Source of the DNA: Paramoeba atlantica
Taxonomy: Eukaryota; Discosea
Length of the DNA stretch: 64,000 nucleotides
Reading direction: 5' to 3'
Assembly (NCBI GenBank): GCA_977017575.1
Contig: CDRNVI010000184.1
Span: 114,796-178,795 of the forward strand
This document shows, one piece after another, positions 32,918 through 45,480 of this stretch (its first letter is position 1; the number at the start of each line of letters is the position of its first letter). Position numbers and translations under genes: made by a program. Under the pieces are notes generated by a model that worked only from the letters and a program-made list of their open reading frames with translations, was not told where the DNA came from and did no database searches.

Positions 32918-34432
32918 ATGTATTCACTTTCAGCATCAATGATTCAGCAGTATCAGGAGAGAACAAGACTGGGGGAGCAGATGCAACCACTAAATGGTTA
33001 CAAGAGGGAGAAAAGGGGGGTGGAGCAGAACAAGAAGCTACTTAGGGATCTTGAGAGTGGAAGTGACAGTAGCAAATTAGAGAAAGATGAGGGTTTGGGT
33101 GAAGGGGCAAGATCTCCAAATTTTCCTTCTGTGGATCAAATGCTTGAGAGTTGGTTGTTGAAAAGAGATGGAATTGAGCATCAGTTAGATGAATTAACAA
33201 ATTTAATCCTGACTGATGAGGCTTTCACTGAGGAGTTTGACAAACTTGAGAGGAATTTGAAATGATTAAAGTTGAGTATTTCAAGGCATGTGAGGAGCAG
33301 CAGAACTTTGGGGAGCAAGAACAGAAGAAGGTCAGGGGCTACCAAATTAAAAGAGGAGGGCAACTACATCAAACCAAGGAGGAAAGATTTTGTAACTCAT
33401 TATGGGAGAGATTTGCAACCCCTTCCAAGTGAGAATACTGTACCAAACCATCAGTGGGATTGATTGGTAACAGATGTGAGGTTTCTTCATCCAAGTCCAG
33501 AGGATTCAACAAGGGTTGGTGGAACTTGTGGTTCAAATTAACAGAGTTCATTGGCTGGTGCTGAAGTTAAAAGTGCTGAGAGGTCAATGACAATTGATGA
33601 TTTAAATTCACAGGTTTGAAGAATAACTTTGGATGAGTCTACAAGAGGGACAGAGTTAAAAACACTGAAAAAAGTGGACAACATGCCAAAGTTGAACATA
33701 AAATGGGATCTAAAAGCCTGTGATGTGTTGGTGTTTCTGAGAGATTTTCAAGCAGCAATGGGTAATCAAGTGCCAGATGATTCTTTATGGATGCAGTATT
33801 TGAGATCAGCAGTGGAAGGTCCAATGAAACCACAATTGCAAAGATTAAGGAATATTTCTTATCAAGAGTTGCTTCTGTTTGTATTAGAAGGAAATACCTT
33901 GGACTCAAGCTGGAAGAGTAAGGTTCAAAAAGAAATGCAGATGGTAAGACAGATGGAGAATGAGAAAATTATTGATTTTGCAGAGAGGTTGGTGATGTAT
34001 CTTGATTACTTGAAAATAGATTTGGATTCAGTTGAAGTGAAGATGAAGTTGAATGAACCTGTTTTAAAAGTTTATTGAATTCTGTGGGAGGAGCAATTTG
34101 GAGAAGAATTTGTTGAGAATGAATGTGTTATGTGGAATGTTGTGACAAAGTGGGTGCAGAATGCAGAAGGATGGCATTGATATTTGGTGGTGAAGGACCA
34201 ACTGAAACCTTATCAGGATTGGCCATCATCTGCTGTGTGTTTTAAATGTGGAGAAAAGGAACATATAAGAAGAGATTGTTCACAGAGAGAAGAAGAAGAA
34301 GAGGATAGTGGGAATTTCTTTATGGTTGATGGGAAGAAGTATCTTTTTCACTGGAGATGTCAGTGTTGTGGAGGCAACTATCATGAGACAAAAGACTGTT
34401 TGGAGCTGAAGGATCATTATATCCCTGGTTGA
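32918..34432 (+). pseudogene. TE-2 gag with two zinc knuckles
   Basis: A single frame of 505 codons without frameshift, interrupted by TGA at 33263, 33461, 33617, 34076 and 34178 and one TAA at 33539. The N-terminal part is charged and helical (LEKDEGLGEGARSPNF, a coiled region to about residue 115). The middle (33680-34070) is a capsid-like helical domain with IKWDLKACDVLVFLRDFQ. The C-terminal part has two CX2CX4HX4C knuckles, CFKCGEKEHIRRDC near 34238 and CQCCGGNYHETKDC near 34360, which bind nucleic acid in particles. Apart from stops the frame is well kept. Confidence 0.75.
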
Positions 34433-34500
34433 GTGTTAAGTTGTTTATTGTTTTGTTGGTTATGAAGTGTTTCTCAGTTGAGAAAACACTTGAAGGGTAT

Positions 34501-34715
34501 TGGGTTGTTACCTGAAGGTTTGTTTGTTTGGAATTTGAACCTGAGGGGTTGTTTTATTTTGAATGTCTTTATTTGTAAGTGTTTGTTGAATATTCTTATT
34601 CTTGAAGAAAGACATATTTTCTTTTTTAATTTTCCTTTTCATAAAAGAGCATTAAACCATCTTGAGTCTTCTTGTGATTGATTTGTTTGAGGCTTGAAAG
34701 TAGTACAACTCAACT
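34501..34715 (+). repeat. TE-2 right LTR
   Basis: Full-length partner of the repeat at 32733, running to AGTACAACTCAACT. Confidence 0.65.
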
Positions 34716-35480
34716 GTCTTGGAGGGAGTTAAGAAAGTAAAAGAGGGATGGATTGATTTTGTTAAATTTGTCAAAGAAAAAAGAAGGTACAGCAACAAAT
34801 TGAAGAGGAATTTAATAGTGAAAAGGAGCTTTGGGGGGAGGAGTGAGGAGTTACTGAGTGACTACATGGAGAAGAGTTTTTCTGGGTTCAATATACATCC
34901 AAAATGAATGGAGAAGATATTATTAAAGAAGGAATTGTGAAGGGTTATATTTAAGTTGTTTCTTTAAGTTTTGAAGACTGTGGATCAAACTGTAAGGGGT
35001 TACAGTGATTAGGAAGATAGTTGAAGAAGTGAAGATTAATAGTAAATATTGAAAAATCTGCAAACTCTCCAACTTCTAAGATGAGAAATTGAGGAGTTTT
35101 ATGGTGTTTAATAAGATGAATGTTTACTTTGGGCTTAAAGAAGGGGTATTTTCATGAAAAATTGTTAAGAAAGGCAGCAAGGTGAGTTGAAGCAGTGTTG
35201 ATCAACACAAAATCAGAAAAAAAGAAATATAATTTGAGGTATGAGGTTCTATTGTTTGGTTTCACTCTCTCCACTTTACTCAAATAATTAAAAGTAACTT
35301 AGTTTTGCTTGTTTTTACACTTTTTACAAACACTTTCCTTTAATCAATTTATCTTATTATCTTTGTTTTTAAGTAAGAAATTTGAATTTAAAAAGATTGA
35401 TTTTGAGATTATTTCTTTTTTTTTTTTTTTTTTTTTATTCTTTTTTCTCTATTTTTTCTTTTTTATTTTTTTCTCTTTTT
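34716..35480. other. Region between TE-2 and satellite 2, one unassigned small frame
   Basis: A 62-codon frame at 34719-34907 reads like a normal charged protein (KKVKEGWIDFVKFVKEK, then LLSDYMEKSFSGF) but has no known relatives I recognise. From 35400 the sequence becomes T-rich and leads into the satellite. Confidence 0.35.
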
Positions 35481-35494
35481 TCATTTTTCATTTT

Positions 35495-38400
35495 TTCATT
35501 TTTGATTATTTTCCAATCACTTTTTTCAATGTATAAATCAATATTTGTATTATTTTCATTTTTTCTCAATTGTTATTTAGTTTTTGATGTTTAAAATTTA
35601 GTTACCAGACAAGTTACAAATAAAATTGTACTTTTTACATAATTTTACAATCTATTTGACTTATTTACAAAAAAAAAAATATATTTCCCTTTGTTTTTGA
35701 TTATTTCCCAACCACTTTTTCAATGTCTATTTGTATTATTTTCATTTTTAGAAAATTGTTATTCAATTTTTGATGTTTAAAAGTTCATTTCCAGACAAGT
35801 TACAAATAAAATTGTATTTTTTACATAATTTTACAATCTATTTGATTTATTTACAAAAAAAAAAACATATTTCCCTTTGTTTTTGATTATTTTCCAATCA
35901 CTTTTTTCAATGTATAAATCAATATTTGTATTATTTTCATTTTTTCTCAATTGTTATTTAGTTTTTGATGTTTAAAATTTAGTTACCAGACAAGTTACAA
36001 ATAAAATTGTACTTTTTACATAATTTTACAATCTATTTGACTTATTTACAAAAAAAAAAATATATTTCCCTTTGTTTTTGATTATTTCCCAACCACTTTT
36101 TCAATGTCTATTTGTATTATTTTCATTTTTAGAAAATTGTTATTCAATTTTTGATGTTTAAAAGTTCATTTCCAGACAAGTTACAAATAAAATTGTATTT
36201 TTTACATAATTTTACAATCTATTTGATTTATTTACAAAAAAAAAAACATATTTCCCTTTGTTTTTGATTATTTTCCAATCACTTTTTTCAATGTATAAAT
36301 CAATATTTGTATTATTTTCATTTTTTCTCAATTGTTATTTAGTTTTTGATGTTTAAAATTTAGTTACCAGACAAGTTACAAATAAAATTGTACTTTTTAC
36401 ATAATTTTACAATCTATTTGACTTATTTACAAAAAAAAAAATATATTTCCCTTTGTTTTTGATTATTTCCCAACCACTTTTTCAATGTCTATTTGTATTA
36501 TTTTCATTTTTAGAAAATTGTTATTCAATTTTTGATGTTTAAAAGTTCATTTCCAGACAAGTTACAAATAAAATTGTATTTTTTACATAATTTTACAATC
36601 TATTTGATTTATTTACAAAAAAAAAAACATATTTCCCTTTGTTTTTGATTATTTTCCAATCACTTTTTTCAATGTATAAATCAATATTTGTATTATTTTC
36701 ATTTTTTCTCAATTGTTATTTAGTTTTTGATGTTTAAAATTTAGTTACCAGACAAGTTACAAATAAAATTGTACTTTTTACATAATTTTACAATCTATTT
36801 GACTTATTTACAAAAAAAAAAATATATTTCCCTTTGTTTTTGATTATTTCCCAACCACTTTTTCAATGTCTATTTGTATTATTTTCATTTTTAGAAAATT
36901 GTTATTCAATTTTTGATGTTTAAAAGTTCATTTCCAGACAAGTTACAAATAAAATTGTATTTTTTACATAATTTTACAATCTATTTGATTTATTTACAAA
37001 AAAAAAAACATATTTCCCTTTGTTTTTGATTATTTTCCAATCACTTTTTTCAATGTATAAATCAATATTTGTATTATTTTCATTTTTTCTCAATTGTTAT
37101 TTAGTTTTTGATGTTTAAAATTTAGTTACCAGACAAGTTACAAATAAAATTGTACTTTTTACATAATTTTACAATCTATTTGACTTATTTACAAAAAAAA
37201 AAATATATTTCCCTTTGTTTTTGATTATTTCCCAACCACTTTTTCAATGTCTATTTGTATTATTTTCATTTTTAGAAAATTGTTATTCAATTTTTGATGT
37301 TTAAAAGTTCATTTCCAGACAAGTTACAAATAAAATTGTATTTTTTACATAATTTTACAATCTATTTGATTTATTTACAAAAAAAAAAACATATTTCCCT
37401 TTGTTTTTGATTATTTTCCAATCACTTTTTTCAATGTATAAATCAATATTTGTATTATTTTCATTTTTTCTCAATTGTTATTTAGTTTTTGATGTTTAAA
37501 ATTTAGTTACCAGACAAGTTACAAATAAAATTGTACTTTTTACATAATTTTACAATCTATTTGACTTATTTACAAAAAAAAAAATATATTTCCCTTTGTT
37601 TTTGATTATTTCCCAACCACTTTTTCAATGTCTATTTGTATTATTTTCATTTTTAGAAAATTGTTATTCAATTTTTGATGTTTAAAAGTTCATTTCCAGA
37701 CAAGTTACAAATAAAATTGTATTTTTTACATAATTTTACAATCTATTTGATTTATTTACAAAAAAAAAAACATATTTCCCTTTGTTTTTGATTATTTTCC
37801 AATCACTTTTTTCAATGTATAAATCAATATTTGTATTATTTTCATTTTTTCTCAATTGTTATTTAGTTTTTGATGTTTAAAATTTAGTTACCAGACAAGT
37901 TACAAATAAAATTGTACTTTTTACATAATTTTACAATCTATTTGACTTATTTACAAAAAAAAAAATATATTTCCCTTTGTTTTTGATTATTTCCCAACCA
38001 CTTTTTCAATGTCTATTTGTATTATTTTCATTTTTAGAAAATTGTTATTCAATTTTTGATGTTTAAAAGTTCATTTCCAGACAAGTTACAAATAAAATTG
38101 TATTTTTTACATAATTTTACAATCTATTTGATTTATTTACAAAAAAAAAAACATATTTCCCTTTGTTTTTGATTATTTTCCAATCACTTTTTTCAATGTA
38201 TAAATCAATATTTGTATTATTTTCATTTTTTCTCAATTGTTATTTAGTTTTTGATGTTTAAAATTTAGTTACCAGACAAGTTACAAATAAAATTGTACTT
38301 TTTACATAATTTTACAATCTATTTGACTTATTTACAAAAAAAAAAATATATTTCCCTTTGTTTTTGATTATTTCCCAACCACTTTTTCAATGTCTATTTG

Positions 38401-41400
38401 TATTATTTTCATTTTTAGAAAATTGTTATTCAATTTTTGATGTTTAAAAGTTCATTTCCAGACAAGTTACAAATAAAATTGTATTTTTTACATAATTTTA
38501 CAATCTATTTGATTTATTTACAAAAAAAAAAACATATTTCCCTTTGTTTTTGATTATTTTCCAATCACTTTTTTCAATGTATAAATCAATATTTGTATTA
38601 TTTTCATTTTTTCTCAATTGTTATTTAGTTTTTGATGTTTAAAATTTAGTTACCAGACAAGTTACAAATAAAATTGTACTTTTTACATAATTTTACAATC
38701 TATTTGACTTATTTACAAAAAAAAAAATATATTTCCCTTTGTTTTTGATTATTTCCCAACCACTTTTTCAATGTCTATTTGTATTATTTTCATTTTTAGA
38801 AAATTGTTATTCAATTTTTGATGTTTAAAAGTTCATTTCCAGACAAGTTACAAATAAAATTGTATTTTTTACATAATTTTACAATCTATTTGATTTATTT
38901 ACAAAAAAAAAAACATATTTCCCTTTGTTTTTGATTATTTTCCAATCACTTTTTTCAATGTATAAATCAATATTTGTATTATTTTCATTTTTTCTCAATT
39001 GTTATTTAGTTTTTGATGTTTAAAATTTAGTTACCAGACAAGTTACAAATAAAATTGTACTTTTTACATAATTTTACAATCTATTTGACTTATTTACAAA
39101 AAAAAAAATATATTTCCCTTTGTTTTTGATTATTTCCCAACCACTTTTTCAATGTCTATTTGTATTATTTTCATTTTTAGAAAATTGTTATTCAATTTTT
39201 GATGTTTAAAAGTTCATTTCCAGACAAGTTACAAATAAAATTGTATTTTTTACATAATTTTACAATCTATTTGATTTATTTACAAAAAAAAAAACATATT
39301 TCCCTTTGTTTTTGATTATTTTCCAATCACTTTTTTCAATGTATAAATCAATATTTGTATTATTTTCATTTTTTCTCAATTGTTATTTAGTTTTTGATGT
39401 TTAAAATTTAGTTACCAGACAAGTTACAAATAAAATTGTACTTTTTACATAATTTTACAATCTATTTGACTTATTTACAAAAAAAAAAATATATTTCCCT
39501 TTGTTTTTGATTATTTCCCAACCACTTTTTCAATGTCTATTTGTATTATTTTCATTTTTAGAAAATTGTTATTCAATTTTTGATGTTTAAAAGTTCATTT
39601 CCAGACAAGTTACAAATAAAATTGTATTTTTTACATAATTTTACAATCTATTTGATTTATTTACAAAAAAAAAAACATATTTCCCTTTGTTTTTGATTAT
39701 TTTCCAATCACTTTTTTCAATGTATAAATCAATATTTGTATTATTTTCATTTTTTCTCAATTGTTATTTAGTTTTTGATGTTTAAAATTTAGTTACCAGA
39801 CAAGTTACAAATAAAATTGTACTTTTTACATAATTTTACAATCTATTTGACTTATTTACAAAAAAAAAAATATATTTCCCTTTGTTTTTGATTATTTCCC
39901 AACCACTTTTTCAATGTCTATTTGTATTATTTTCATTTTTAGAAAATTGTTATTCAATTTTTGATGTTTAAAAGTTCATTTCCAGACAAGTTACAAATAA
40001 AATTGTATTTTTTACATAATTTTACAATCTATTTGATTTATTTACAAAAAAAAAAACATATTTCCCTTTGTTTTTGATTATTTTCCAATCACTTTTTTCA
40101 ATGTATAAATCAATATTTGTATTATTTTCATTTTTTCTCAATTGTTATTTAGTTTTTGATGTTTAAAATTTAGTTACCAGACAAGTTACAAATAAAATTG
40201 TACTTTTTACATAATTTTACAATCTATTTGACTTATTTACAAAAAAAAAAATATATTTCCCTTTGTTTTTGATTATTTCCCAACCACTTTTTCAATGTCT
40301 ATTTGTATTATTTTCATTTTTAGAAAATTGTTATTCAATTTTTGATGTTTAAAAGTTCATTTCCAGACAAGTTACAAATAAAATTGTATTTTTTACATAA
40401 TTTTACAATCTATTTGATTTATTTACAAAAAAAAAAACATATTTCCCTTTGTTTTTGATTATTTTCCAATCACTTTTTTCAATGTATAAATCAATATTTA
40501 TATTATTTTCATTTTTTCTCAATTGTTATTTAGTTTTTGATGTTTAAAATTTAGTTACCAGACAAGTTACAAATAAAATTGTACTTTTTACATAATTTTA
40601 CAATCTATTTGACTTATTTACAAAAAAAAAAATATATTTCCCTTTGTTTTTGATTATTTCCCAACCACTTTTTCAATGTCTATTTGTATTATTTTCATTT
40701 TTAGAAAATTGTTATTCAATTTTTGATGTTTAAAAGTTCATTTCCAGACAAGTTACAAATAAAATTGTATTTTTTACATAATTTTACAATCTATTTGATT
40801 TATTTACAAAAAAAAAAACATATTTCCCTTTGTTTTTGATTATTTTCCAATCACTTTTTTCAATGTATAAATCAATATTTGTATTATTTTCATTTTTTCT
40901 CAATTGTTATTTAGTTTTTGATGTTTAAAATTTAGTTACCAGACAAGTTACAAATAAAATTGTACTTTTTACATAATTTTACAATCTATTTGACTTATTT
41001 ACAAAAAAAAAAATATATTTCCCTTTGTTTTTGATTATTTCCCAACCACTTTTTCAATGTCTATTTGTATTATTTTCATTTTTAGAAAATTGTTATTCAA
41101 TTTTTGATGTTTAAAAGTTCATTTCCAGACAAGTTACAAATAAAATTGTATTTTTTACATAATTTTACAATCTATTTGATTTATTTACAAAAAAAAAAAC
41201 ATATTTCCCTTTGTTTTTGATTATTTTCCAATCACTTTTTTCAATGTATAAATCAATATTTGTATTATTTTCATTTTTTCTCAATTGTTATTTAGTTTTT
41301 GATGTTTAAAATTTAGTTACCAGACAAGTTACAAATAAAATTGTACTTTTTACATAATTTTACAATCTATTTGACTTATTTACAAAAAAAAAAATATATT

Positions 41401-41957
41401 TCCCTTTGTTTTTGATTATTTCCCAACCACTTTTTCAATGTCTATTTGTATTATTTTCATTTTTAGAAAATTGTTATTCAATTTTTGATGTTTAAAAGTT
41501 CATTTCCAGACAAGTTACAAATAAAATTGTATTTTTTACATAATTTTACAATCTATTTGATTTATTTACAAAAAAAAAAACATATTTCCCTTTGTTTTTG
41601 ATTATTTTCCAATCACTTTTTTCAATGTATAAATCAATATTTATATTATTTTCATTTTTTCTCAATTGTTATTTAGTTTTTGATGTTTAAAATTTAGTTA
41701 CCAGACAAGTTACAAATAAAATTGTACTTTTTACATAATTTTACAATCTATTTGACTTATTTACAAAAAAAAAAATATATTTCCCTTTGTTTTTGATTAT
41801 TTCCCAACCACTTTTTCAATGTCTATTTGTATTATTTTCATTTTTAGAAAATTGTTATTCAATTTTTGATGTTTAAAAGTTCATTTCCAGACAAGTTACA
41901 AATAAAATTGTATTTTTTACATAATTTTACAATCTATTAAATCTATTTACAAAAAAA
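35495..41957. repeat. Satellite array 2, 381-bp dimeric higher-order repeat
   Basis: Monomers starting CAATGTATAAATC (194 bp) and CAATGTCTATTTG (187 bp) alternate with a strict 381-bp period: 35527, 35908, 36289 and so on to 41623, about 17 dimers. They share the landmarks of satellite 1 but differ in fixed positions such as TTTAGTTACCAGACAAG versus TTCATTTCCAAACAAG. Dimers are almost identical; a G-to-A change in AATATTTATATT occurs only in dimers 14 and 17 by eye. Confidence 0.97.
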
Positions 41958-42140
41958 AATTAGAAAATTGAAAAATTGAAAAACTGGAAAACTGGAAAAT
42001 TGGAAAATTGGAAAATTGGAAAATTGGAAAATTGGAAAATTGGAAAATTGGAAAATTGGAAAATTGGAAAATTGGAAAATTGGAAAATTGGAAAATTGGA
42101 AAATTGGAAAATTGGAAAATTGGAAAATTGGAAAATTAAA
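41958..42140. repeat. AAAATTGG octamer minisatellite at the edge of satellite 2
   Basis: About 18 tandem octamers, matching 4176-4345 in sequence, orientation and position relative to the satellite. A frame through it gives NWKIGKLE repeats, which is compositional. Confidence 0.95.
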
Positions 42141-42208
42141 AGAATTGAACTTGAAACCTCAAAAATGAAAAATTGAAGAAAAGGACAACTAAACTATCAT
42201 ACTCATCT
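42141..42208 (-). other. tRNA-like relic at the satellite 2 boundary
   Basis: Copy of 4346-4416 with the same A-box-like TAGTTTAGTTGT and B-box-like AAGTTCAATTC on the minus strand. Similarity with the first boundary continues a further 60-100 bp downstream. Confidence 0.35.
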
Positions 42209-43040
42209 CTAAAAAAACAAAAAAACAAGCTAGTTAATGGAATCAGTTTAATTTTTTATTTTTCTTTTTTACAATTATTTCTTTTGTATTAATTTTTTAG
42301 AGTTTTTTTCAAAGAAAACAATAAATCATTGCAAATATTAAATTTTTAAAGAATTTGTAATATTATTGATAAGGTGAGGGAGTTTCAAAAAGAAAAAAAT
42401 AAAAATAAGAAGAAAAAGATTGTTAAATATAGTTCTTTTTTTTAAATATTCATCCCAATCAAGATTCATTTCTCTCAAAGCTTTTCTTTTTCAGAATAAA
42501 GAAATATCAATTAAAAATTTCCAACATTGGAGTCACTAGAGAGTTAATTGTTGTAGAAGTGTCAAGAAGATTTTCTATCCATTGTATAAAGAAGAAAAGC
42601 ATTAAGAGGGATGGGTTTGAGAGTAATTTTAGTGGTAAAGTAGAAAGTTGAAATAGAATCAGTGAGGAAAAGAAAAATGTAAAGAAAATGAAAAGGAAGA
42701 AAAAGTTTCTTAAGATCTCATACAAAGAGCACAAAGGAATTGAGCAACTCAATGTATTTCAAGAACCAACTTTAGAGGAAAGAAAAATCTTTGATAGAAC
42801 ACAACAAAAGGTTTTTTTTTAATTGCAATGTTTTTAGTAATATTGCTCAATGGAAGGTTCAACTTGTTCTTCAAGGATATTATATGAAAGAAGGAAATCC
42901 ATTATTATAACAAGATATTTTTTCCCTGCACCCACCTTGAAAGTATCTGAATGCTTATTGCTCTTGTTACACAAAAAAAAATGCTTATCTGAATAAAGAA
43001 AAATGGAAAAACTTGTTTTCACTCATTTACCTCTTTTCTA
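42209..43040. other. No gene recognised
   Basis: 42465-42535 repeats 11965-12050. Remaining frames are short. Confidence 0.45.
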
Positions 43041-43049
43041 CACTAGAAC

Positions 43050-44170
43050 AAAATCAATGGAAATTCTCTTGGAAAAGATGGTAATGTTGTTGTACTTCAT
43101 AAAGCCTCAAATGCTGGAAGAATATGGAACATCTATTTTGACAAGTATCTCAAATTGATTGATTATATTCCTTCTCCAAACAAATCTGCTCTATATACCA
43201 TCACACCAATAGATCAATTATTGCTCTTTGGGTCACAATAACATCTTTATTACTGGTCCTAACAACAACCACACCACAAAGACTCTTGCATAGCTTCACA
43301 AAGAATTCCAAGTTAAAACTTTCAAGCAAGTTTCTTACACATTCAGTATCTCCTTCCAAATCTGCAAAGATGAATCTTACTTCCTCTCCCAAACTGCTAT
43401 AATTAAAAACCTCTTGAACTCTCTTGGTTTGTCAACACACCAGGAACACAGAATACCCACACTTTCTTTGGATATCAACCTCATAAAGGACATTATACTA
43501 GAAATACTACTGAACTTGAGGATATGAAGAACATCCCTTATCAATCCACCATTATTGGCAAACACTTCTATACATTTTGCAATGGCCACACATCCCAATA
43601 TTCTCTACTCTGTGATCTCTCTCTCTCAATACACCTCAAACCCAGAGAAGTCTCACTGGAAACACCTGAAACAAGTGGTCAAATATTTGAAGGGAACAAA
43701 ATGGATGGGATTGCTCTACAAACTGAAAACATCTGACATCACTCTCAATGTTCACTCAGAGGCCTCCTACAACTTGGATCTCAACACTGGAAAATCATCC
43801 CTTGGCTATTGTATGAAACTGAACATGATTGTTGCTGGGCATATATGGCATTCCTCTCTCTCCAAAACCGTTCCCAAAGAGCACTCAACATACTGAGATT
43901 ATATTGCTGGATCAAAATGTTTGAATAGCACCAGAGATGATGGGCCTCATTCCTTCTTGAACACACTGATGACAACTACACTTGACCCATTCCCTTTCAC
44001 ACACAGACAATGAAGCACAAATAACAAATCCCCAGACTACAAAAGGAAGCTGACATATCCTTCCCCACCACTACTTTGATCTCCACTATGCACATAATAC
44101 AAAGGTCATTTCTTTTGAATCTACTTCTTACTAACAAACTGTACACACATCCTGACCAAAGCATTAAATG
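43050..44170 (+). pseudogene. Ty1/Copia reverse transcriptase / RNase H 3' part
   Basis: Broken frames give, in order, NIFITGPNNNHT near 43240 (after the RT active site), EFQVKTFK near 43295, and an MKN-PYQSTIIGKHFYTF block near 43525. The clearest part is 43555-43896: THPNILYSVISLSQYTSNP, HWKHLKQVVKYLKGTKWMG and SSLGYCMKLN, the RNase H region diagnostic of Copia elements. Near 44010-44080 a TDNEAQITNP and HHYFDLHY segment matches the end of the Copia polyprotein. Many stops and shifts show it is dead. Upstream integrase and gag are missing. Confidence 0.85.
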
Positions 44171-44284
44171 GACAACCCTTTCTGAAAACATAGAAGTTCA
44201 CTCTCAGTCTCAGATCTGCCCATTTAGCCTGCATACTCAATATCCTCTCTCTCTCTCTCTTCCTCACATATTCGACTATTCTCA

Positions 44285-44372
44285 TTCCTGGAGGGTTTTT
44301 TGCACTGTGCTCACATTCCAGTTTTCCCTCATCCAAGGGCTTTCCATGTTTTGTGGTTTTTCCCTTGTCCTT
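44285..44372 (+). repeat. Segment shared with TE-3 (59905-59985)
   Basis: GAGGGTTTTTTGC, GTTTTCCCTC, CCAAGGGCTTTCCA and GTGGTTTTTCCCTTG occur in the same order at both places, one after a Copia remnant and one inside a chromovirus near its polypurine tract. Confidence 0.75.
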
Positions 44373-44479
44373 TTACTTTACAACTTCTACAATATGATTC
44401 TCAATTCTCTGCATACAACATCCATTTTGAAACCCATTGCACAACATAACTCAAATCAAACCAAACCCATATGAGGCTG

Positions 44480-45480
44480 GAGGGAATACTTCTACCCAAG
44501 GCCACCTGTTGATTTGAAGTGCATAGAGGCATTGTCCCAGCTCTCTCAAGAGTATTCAAATCCGAAAAAAAAACCCACAGACCACACAATATTTTGAGAC
44601 TAGATTGCACAAGAATCATGAAATACAATGTCAAAAAGTAATCCACAAGCCAGGAAGACAAATAGCAATTCCTCTGATGCGCTCAGCTGACACAAAATAT
44701 CACATATGATACAAAGAAAACCAGAGCAGTTAACAGAGACATTCACTTTTGCTGCCAAATACAAGATATTCTTGACAAACAAAATGATCTTATGGCAAAA
44801 ACCAACCAAAAAAAGAGGAACAAGACAAAAGCATCCCAGATGTTCAAATGTTTAACACCCTCTTAAAATCAATTCACACACTTGAGAGGGAGACCAATTC
44901 CCAAATCAGTTGAATTACCAAGCCTTTTGCTCAAGCATAGCAAGATGATATCCCTTCTGCACTAAAATAATTGACTATCATCTGTGTGGAATTCTTCCTC
45001 TAAAGAAACAACCAAAAAATGCTTCAAACAAAAACCCACAAATTCTGGATAGACCCAGCAGGAATCCTCAGAAAAGTGGCTGAAATGTAACCCTAAAGAG
45101 AAAGAGGGTTGCCTCCAGCAGTCCTACCTCAATCACTTTTGGGGTGAAATACTAAATGGTGGTCACAGAAAGTTTGAGAAGCGCTTTGGATCAAGCAGTC
45201 TCTGACTCATCATTCTGTTTTTCCTAAATCATATACCCATACATTTACTCCTTTTGCCAAAACTGTTTGGAATGTCAAGACAACAACAAAAAAAACAAAA
45301 AAAGGAATGAGAGGAGCAAGACTCAAACCTCTTCTTTACTCCATATCCTCCTAGGCCACTGCCTGCACCCCCTGGACCAAAATACCATCATACAAGGATT
45401 CACTTTTGCCTGTAATTGTGACAATTTTGATGGATCCATCCAAATCTACCCAATCTCCCAGCCACAGAAATGCAAAAACA
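44480..45480. other. No intact gene; possible tRNA-derived scrap
   Basis: On the minus strand at about 45300-45370, TGGCCTAGGAGG (A-box-like) is followed by GGTTTGAGTC (B-box-like) at short spacing, which could be a deleted SINE head. Other frames are short. Confidence 0.3.

Larger units (their letters stand above)
32733..34715 (+). mobile_element. TE-2: gag-only LTR element
   Basis: Direct repeats at 32733-32867 and 34501-34715 bracket a single gag-like frame. Shared blocks are TGGGTTGT, ACCTGAAG, ATTTGAACCTGAGGGGTTGT, AAACCATCTTGAGTCTTCTT and GGCTTGAAAGTAGTACAACT. The left repeat lacks about 80 bp present in the right one. No protease, RT or integrase is present in the 2 kb, so it would depend on another element. 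By eye the whole element contains no CpG. Confidence 0.7.

Noticed and set aside
41976..42176. 66-codon NWKIGKLE repeat protein
   Set aside because: It is the translation of the AAAATTGG octamer; the matching array at 4176-4345 is not open in the same way.
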